Positions 30,168-35,919 of a stretch of 35,919 nt of DNA are shown piece by piece. The notes beneath the pieces were generated by a model. That model had not been told where the DNA came from. It worked only from the letters and a program-made list of their open reading frames with translations, and did no database searches. The stretch covers positions 83,956 through 119,874 of the forward strand of contig JAQTQJ010000004.1 of NCBI GenBank assembly GCA_028712255.1, written 5' to 3'. Positions within the stretch are counted from its first letter, which is position 1. Every line of letters starts with the position of its first letter. A program made the position numbers and the translations under genes. This DNA is from Candidatus Omnitrophota bacterium (GTDB lineage Bacteria; Omnitrophota; Gorgyraeia; Gygaellales; Profunditerraquicolaceae).

Positions 30168-31537
30168 TTTACGACAACCTCAAAATCAACCACATCCTTA
30201 TCTTTTAATTTACGCCTGCGAGTATAACGGTTCTGTGCACCCTTAAAAGATTCAGAGTTACTAAGGGTATTGGTAAAATTTAAAATATCAGGTATCTGCT
30301 GGGCATAACCTCTAAAAGAAAAACTCTTTTGCTGTTCCCAGCTAAAGTTAGTAATAGTTATACTGCTAGGGCAAAGCCGATCCAATGCATACAAAGATGG
30401 CAATACCGAAGCCTTAGGATCTACATATTGTTTAGCTATTTTTAATTTATTAGCAATATCGTCTAACTCTTTGGCATCTTTACTTAAAGAAATAACCTTG
30501 GCCTTAAGGCTTGCGGAATAAGATTGCTGCTGAAGAAGCCTTACTAAAGCGATACCGCCCAGGCAAATCAATATGTAGACCAAAACAACTCCTAGAATCA
30601 TTAACTGCTGCACCTTGGACTTCATCTCTTTCTTTATCTGGAGCTCAGGGAGAACGAATTGAATATCGTCTTTGGATATCTGTGAACTAAATCCCAACAC
30701 TGCCGACAAAGAGATGTCTTTTAGTCCACTTGCAACAAAATTATCATACTCTTTGGAAGAAAGATACTGGGCCTTCAGATTAAAATCCTTAACCAAAATG
30801 CCCTCAATAAGTATAAGGTGCTCTCTGGATGCGCCGGTTAAGAATATTCTATCGCATTTAACATCAGGAAGTTCACTACTCAAAGCAACCAGAGCCTGTT
30901 TCAATTCAATAGTAAATTTTTCTTTTTCATCATCGCTTTTCAACCCAGAAGCACCCTGGGGGACAACAACGCTTGAGCCCAGTTTATGATTATGCACTAA
31001 CACAAGATCGCTATAGCTTGAGTCAATATCCAAGATAAAATACGGCCCTTGTAAGAGCGCCTTGTCTTTACATGTCTCAGCCACATAATGCAGGAGGCCC
31101 TGGGAACTCATCAGTATTGATTCCGGAAGGATGTTAACGGGGACAAAAGAACTAACGGTACTCTTGAAAATATTTTTTAAAGCAATAGCTAAAATCAAAT
31201 GGCTATTGCCTATACCATCAAACCCTAAATTCTGATATGCCCAACAAACCTCCTCTTTGTGATAAGGAATCTGCCGCATAAGATAGAGCCCGAGCATCTG
31301 TTCAATTTCTTTTGGATCTTGTGAAGGCAGGTCGACGCGGCGCACAGTTATTTTATTGCGGTTAAGCACTACAAAAGCATCAATATTCTTACCGCATTTA
31401 TTCTGTTTCAATATCGAGCTCAGGGCTGCAGAGATAGCCGCACTTTCGATATTGGCCAAAGACTCAACCACAACTTTGTGGCCTATACAAACCTTGAGCC
31501 AACGTTCAGCAAGTTCTATAATTACTTTAGTCCGCAT
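30164..31537 (-). CDS. gspL: Type II secretion platform protein GspL (PilM-PilN-like fusion)
   Basis: A 457-residue protein with an actin-like cytosolic domain (about 1-300; YFILDIDSSYSDLVLVH and FLTGASREHL), one membrane helix (MILGVVLVYILICLGGIALV), a coiled coil and a small periplasmic domain (ITITNFSWEQQKSFSFRGYA). This corresponds to PilM plus PilN in one chain, that is GspL. It recruits GspE to the membrane. I use the ATG at 31535-31537, which has AAGG 6 nt upstream, rather than the frame's first start at 31573. Confidence 0.82.
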   Translation of the reverse strand: MRTKVIIELAERWLKVCIGHKVVVESLANIESAAISAALSSILKQNKCGKNIDAFVVLNRNKITVRRVDLPSQDPKEIEQMLGLYLMRQIPYHKEEVCWAYQNLGFDGIGNSHLILAIALKNIFKSTVSSFVPVNILPESILMSSQGLLHYVAETCKDKALLQGPYFILDIDSSYSDLVLVHNHKLGSSVVVPQGASGLKSDDEKEKFTIELKQALVALSSELPDVKCDRIFLTGASREHLILIEGILVKDFNLKAQYLSSKEYDNFVASGLKDISLSAVLGFSSQISKDDIQFVLPELQIKKEMKSKVQQLMILGVVLVYILICLGGIALVRLLQQQSYSASLKAKVISLSKDAKELDDIANKLKIAKQYVDPKASVLPSLYALDRLCPSSITITNFSWEQQKSFSFRGYAQQIPDILNFTNTLSNSESFKGAQNRYTRRRKLKDKDVVDFEVVVK

Positions 31538-31585
31538 AATTGCCTTCTCATCCCCGCGAACAGACTGTGTCAAAAGTACATTTTT

Positions 31586-31677
31586 GTCATCCTGAGCGTA
31601 GCGAAGGATCTCTTTTATCGTCGAGATTCTTCGTCCGGAGCCTGCACTGAGCGAAGCGAATATGGCCTCAGAATGAC
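31586..31677. repeat. Family B-related repeat
   Basis: Begins GTCATCCTGAGCGTAGCGAA and ends in CAGAATGAC, with inner GAGCG/CGAAGC-type hairpins. Lies in the gspF to gspL gap upstream of gspL. Confidence 0.8.
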
Positions 31678-31726
31678 GGACTTTTACGATTTATACACAG
31701 CCTAGAAAGCGGTGATCTATTTTTTA

Positions 31727-31750
31727 GATTCCCACTTGCGTGGGAATGAC
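31727..31750. repeat. Half-length family B repeat
   Basis: GATTCCCACTTGCGTGGGAATGAC: a single hairpin equal to one end of the longer family B elements. It lies 11 nt after the gspF stop. Confidence 0.75.
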
Positions 31751-31761
31751 GTTAAAAGTTA

Positions 31762-33009
31762 TTAGCCCATGAGGGTATTCATATTAAATATTGGCAGGAG
31801 CATAGCAATTACCATCGCCCCGATAACCAAACCTAAAGCCAGAATTATTGCCGGCTCAATAAGGGAACTAACGGTTTTTAAATCACCCTCAATTTCTTTT
31901 TCATAAGAAACAGCAATATCCGCAAGCACGCTGTCAAGCCTGCCTCCCTCTTCGCCAACGCGGATCATCTGTACAAAAAAATCCGGAAATATCTTGAATT
32001 TTCCCAGTGAATCTGAAAAAGGCACGCCTTCGCTTATATCATGGCGCACCTGTTCTAGCTGGGCGACATAAACAGGATTTCCCATCAATGGCCCGGCGCT
32101 AGTTAAAGCAGAAAGCAGATTTACTCCGCTTTGTAAAAGCAAAGACAGGCTTCTAGAGAAATTCGCCACAGATTGTTTATAAATAATATCTTTAACCAGG
32201 GGAATATGATATTTCAGGCGGCTAAAAGCATTTTCCTGCCCCCGCATCTTCATTTTAAATACGGAAACCAAAACAATGATGAATATAATTATAAATATCC
32301 AGTAGGCTTTAAGAAAATTTGAGATATTCATTAAAATAAGGGTGGGTAAAGGAAGCTGGGCCTTAAAATCATCGAACATCCCGGCTATGCGCGGCAAGAC
32401 AAAAGTAAGCATTACGAATATTGTGCCTATGCCAACTAAGGTCATAAATATAGGATAAGCAAGCGCCTGCTTAACTTTGCTCTTTAAATCTTCAATCCGG
32501 CGCAGATAATCCAACAGTTGAATAAGTGCATCTTTGAGTTTTCCTGTTGCTTCTCCGGTATGAATTATATTGATATAAAGCTGCGGAAAATACTGGGGAT
32601 AGCGGCTAAGGCAGCCGGAGAACGAAATACCGTCTTTAATATTCTTTATAATATCACCCAGCAATGCTTTTTCTGTATGATTTTGGCAATTCTTTTCCAG
32701 AAGCCTTAAAGCGCTAAGCAGCTCTACACGCGAATTAACCAAGTTATAGAGCTTCTGGGTAAACAAAACCAGCTGTTTTAAACCCCATTTCCCGGTTGGC
32801 CGCAAAACAGTTTTAGGTTTAGCCTTGGTTGATGCTGAGGTTGCAGGCGATAATGATGCAAGGCCAGGTATGCCGTTTGATGGCTCAACAGAGATCGGTA
32901 CAAGGCCCTTTGCCTGCAATACTTCAAGTACCTGCTCAATACTCTCCCCCTCAATCTTGTCTTGAACAACCTCATTCAGGTTTTTCTTAGCCTTATAAAT
33001 AAATTGCAA
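31762..33009 (-). CDS. gspF: Type II secretion inner-membrane protein GspF
   Basis: A 415-residue platform protein with the N-terminal YKAKK...G segment, a Pro/Ser/Thr linker, and two T2SSF repeats with paired membrane helices (YPIFMTLVGIGTIFVMLTFV; FIIIFIIVLVSVF; ILALGLVIGAMVIAMLLPIF). The repeats show IIHTGEATGKL and MIRVGEEGGRLD at equivalent places. The start is TTG 33007-33009, 7 nt after AGGAGG, so a TTG start is well supported. Confidence 0.95.
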   Translation of the reverse strand: MQFIYKAKKNLNEVVQDKIEGESIEQVLEVLQAKGLVPISVEPSNGIPGLASLSPATSASTKAKPKTVLRPTGKWGLKQLVLFTQKLYNLVNSRVELLSALRLLEKNCQNHTEKALLGDIIKNIKDGISFSGCLSRYPQYFPQLYINIIHTGEATGKLKDALIQLLDYLRRIEDLKSKVKQALAYPIFMTLVGIGTIFVMLTFVLPRIAGMFDDFKAQLPLPTLILMNISNFLKAYWIFIIIFIIVLVSVFKMKMRGQENAFSRLKYHIPLVKDIIYKQSVANFSRSLSLLLQSGVNLLSALTSAGPLMGNPVYVAQLEQVRHDISEGVPFSDSLGKFKIFPDFFVQMIRVGEEGGRLDSVLADIAVSYEKEIEGDLKTVSSLIEPAIILALGLVIGAMVIAMLLPIFNMNTLMG

Positions 33010-33038
33010 CTTAATGCCTCCTGCTTCTTAAAAACTCA

Positions 33039-33139
33039 GTCATTGCGAGGGCACGAAGTGCCCGAAGCAATCTCGGTTTGGATTGCTGCCCGCCACTAAA
33101 CCGTTGGCGGGCAGGCGTCGCTGCGCTCCCCGCAATGAC
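33039..33139. repeat. Family A palindromic repeat
   Basis: Runs from GTCATTGCGAGGGCAC to CCCCGCAATGAC with inner GCACGAAGTGC, CCCGCCA...TGGCGGG and GAAGCAATC/GATTGC hairpins. Lies between gspE and gspF. Confidence 0.88.
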
Positions 33140-33144
33140 GAATA

Positions 33145-34761
33145 TTATTCCAGTTCCACCACGCGCATAATTTCTTCTTTAGTAGTCAGGCCCTGCTCAA
33201 CCAAAAACATGCCATTTTCCATAAGTGTGCGCATACCTTTTTTTCTGGCGGCAGACTTAATCTCCTGAGCATTTTTATGCTCGCCAATCATTGCGCGGAT
33301 ATCGTCATCAATAAGCATAATCTCATATATTGGCCTTCTGCCTTTAAAGCCGGTTTCACTGCAAGATTCGCAGCCTTTGCCTTTGCACAATGGGCAAAGC
33401 AGGCGAACTAGGCGTTGGGCAATAATTACCTCAACCGAAGAAGCCAATAAATACGGCTCAATCCCCATATCCATAAGCCGGGCAACACCGCTTGCGGAAT
33501 CATTGGTGTGCAAAGTTGAAAAAACCAAATGGCCTGTAAGCGACGAACGAATTGCAAGATCCGCGGTTTCAGAATCACGAATCTCGCCAATCATCATTAT
33601 ATCCGGGTCATGCCTTAAGACACTTCTTAAAGCGCTGGCAAAAGTCAGCCCCACTTTAGGATTAACATGAATCTGAGTTATACCTTCAATTGCATATTCT
33701 ACCGGGTCTTCAATACTAATAATTTTTACCTCTTTACGATTCAGGCGGCTTAAGCAAGTATAAAGCGTGGTCGTCTTACCGCTACCGGTAGGGCCGGTAA
33801 TTAAAATAATCCCATGCGGTTTTTGCAGAAGCCTTTCGATTGTTTTTAAATCTTCCGGCATAAATCCTATCTTATTCAAATCCAACAACACCTGAGATGG
33901 CAGAATACGAATAACTACATTCTCGCCAAAATAACCCTGCAATATGGAAACTCTTAAGTCCACTTCTGTGCCATCAAGCAGGCGTACCTTTGCCCGGCCG
34001 TCCTGCGGAATGCGATGCTCCACCACATCCAAATGGCACATAATCTTAATACGCGAAACGATTGCCGGTTCAATATAATAGGCGTCCTGCGGCATTTTCA
34101 TCTCACGCAATACTCCATCAATACGATAACGTAAAACTATTTTATCCACGTATATTTCGATATGGATATCGGTAGCGCGCATCTTAATTGCCTCTGTAAT
34201 TATCTGATTAACCAACTTAATTACCGAAGCCTCATCGGCATTTTTCTCAATATCCTCAACACTTTGGTCTTTGGTTAATTTAGTACCCTGGCTGATCTTA
34301 CCTTCCATAATCTTGTCTACTGTGCCAGCCACCGAACCATAATATTTCTGTATCGCTTCCTCCACTTCATGGCGGCTGGTTAGAATCCTGCTTGTCCTGA
34401 AACCTAAATTTAATTTAATATTTTCCGCCAGCCAAACATCCATGGGATTATACACTGCTACTGTTAAAACAGGCCCCTCCAGGCTAATTGGCATAAAACC
34501 ATAATGCTGCACCAGTTTTGCCGGCACAGCCTTAACCGCATCAAGAGAGATACTGACATCTTTTAAATGCGCAAAAAACGGCAAATTAAACTGCTCAGAA
34601 AGCACCTTCTGCAACTGCTCTTCTTCCAATAAGCCTCTACTAACCAGAATATTACCGATCATATCTTCCTGAATAGTTGAATCTTTCAGTGCCTGATCAA
34701 GCTGCTCCTGAGTAATTAAACCTTTTTTTAACAACATCTCTCCTAATAATTTATTCGACAT
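33145..34761 (-). CDS. gspE: Type II secretion ATPase GspE
   Basis: A 538-residue assembly ATPase. The N-terminal MshEN-type region (about 1-140) is followed by the ATPase core: Walker A GPTGSGKT (323-330), Asp box/EDPVEY (351-356), Walker B IMMIGEIRDSET (388-399) and the His box STLHTND (415-421). A four-Cys zinc motif CPLCKGKGCESC (456-467) is typical of GspE/PilB. A GGAG site lies 8 nt before the ATG. It powers pseudopilus assembly through GspL and GspF. Confidence 0.96.
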   Translation of the reverse strand: MSNKLLGEMLLKKGLITQEQLDQALKDSTIQEDMIGNILVSRGLLEEEQLQKVLSEQFNLPFFAHLKDVSISLDAVKAVPAKLVQHYGFMPISLEGPVLTVAVYNPMDVWLAENIKLNLGFRTSRILTSRHEVEEAIQKYYGSVAGTVDKIMEGKISQGTKLTKDQSVEDIEKNADEASVIKLVNQIITEAIKMRATDIHIEIYVDKIVLRYRIDGVLREMKMPQDAYYIEPAIVSRIKIMCHLDVVEHRIPQDGRAKVRLLDGTEVDLRVSILQGYFGENVVIRILPSQVLLDLNKIGFMPEDLKTIERLLQKPHGIILITGPTGSGKTTTLYTCLSRLNRKEVKIISIEDPVEYAIEGITQIHVNPKVGLTFASALRSVLRHDPDIMMIGEIRDSETADLAIRSSLTGHLVFSTLHTNDSASGVARLMDMGIEPYLLASSVEVIIAQRLVRLLCPLCKGKGCESCSETGFKGRRPIYEIMLIDDDIRAMIGEHKNAQEIKSAARKKGMRTLMENGMFLVEQGLTTKEEIMRVVELE

Positions 34762-34784
34762 ATTTAATTCTCCAATTTATTAAC

Positions 34785-34823
34785 TGTCATTGCGAGGCTG
34801 CCTATGGTAGCCTCGCAATGACA
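34785..34823. repeat. Minimal family A palindrome
   Basis: Only the two 15-bp ends remain, TGTCATTGCGAGGCT and AGCCTCGCAATGACA, around a 9-nt loop; the inner GAAGCAATC part is missing. Lies between the ATPase-beta-like gene and gspE. Confidence 0.9.
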
Positions 34824-34834
34824 ATACGAACATC

Positions 34835-35919
<1,085 letters not shown>

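Noticed and set aside
29827-30246. Plus-strand frames antisense to gspL/gspM and other long antisense frames
   Set aside because: No ribosome sites, no recognisable domains, and every one lies opposite a well-supported minus-strand gene.
31586-31750. CRISPR-like array in the gspF-gspL gap
   Set aside because: The units are two different-length palindromes without regular spacers; they belong to repeat family B.

Overview
The window is a gene-dense bacterial segment. Almost everything is on the minus strand; only one tRNA and the homing-endonuclease gene beside it are on the plus strand. Gene content (FeoAB, RlmN, a type II secretion operon with a fused GspL, many short palindromic repeats, TTG/GTG starts and clear TTGACN-17-TANNNT promoters) fits a Gram-negative uncultured lineage. 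My best guess is Omnitrophota or a related PVC-adjacent phylum. That is inference; no marker gene here proves it.

Layout. 1-2639: leuS (cut by the window edge) and nfo, with a promoter so close to the nfo start that the mRNA looks leaderless. 2640-3880: repeat, tRNA-Ala(GGC) and divergent tRNA-Leu(CAA) fired from interlocked promoters, and a LAGLIDADG endonuclease gene 8 nt after the tRNA-Leu. 3897-8476: a secreted NPPG-repeat protein, then rlmN, an SGNH lipoprotein, feoA and feoB in one operon. 8508-15031: fluC, DUF190, a nucleoside phosphorylase, an MtnA-like isomerase, a class II aldolase fused to an SCP2-like domain, an aldehyde dehydrogenase and an acyl-CoA ligase. The last five read as consecutive steps of a DHAP-shunt-type route that would salvage methylthioadenosine or 5'-deoxyadenosine to DHAP plus an acyl-CoA. 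15134-17258: an amidohydrolase, an unknown helical protein and a secreted CIA30/CBM11-like protein.

17323-26968 is the most striking part: an apparent type II polyketide synthase cluster. It has KS-alpha with an intact Cys-His-His set, KS-beta (chain-length-factor type) that has lost all three residues, an ACP, a TcmN-type aromatase/cyclase, a second metal-dependent cyclase-family protein, an SDR ketoreductase candidate, an MFS exporter, a B12-binding-type radical SAM enzyme, a PanE/ApbA-like reductase, a duplicated TIGR04076 protein and a small PCP_red-like protein. One strong promoter overlapped by a palindromic operator precedes the whole set. I infer that it makes and exports an aromatic or reduced polyketide.

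27149-34761 is a type II secretion operon (gspE, F, L, M, G, I, J, K; no secretin in the window). Upstream of it lies the 3' part of an F1-ATPase beta-like gene that runs off the window end.

Four families of short repeats fill the gaps. A: TGTCATTGCGAG palindromes. B: GTCATTCCCG palindromes. C: GGGACCGTTTC hairpins. D: CTTAYAR heptamers. Several overlie stop codons, supply the last codons of genes, or stand where a ribosome binding site would be expected. No gene-free stretch exceeds 300 bases. I saw no CRISPR array, rRNA, insertion sequence or prophage.
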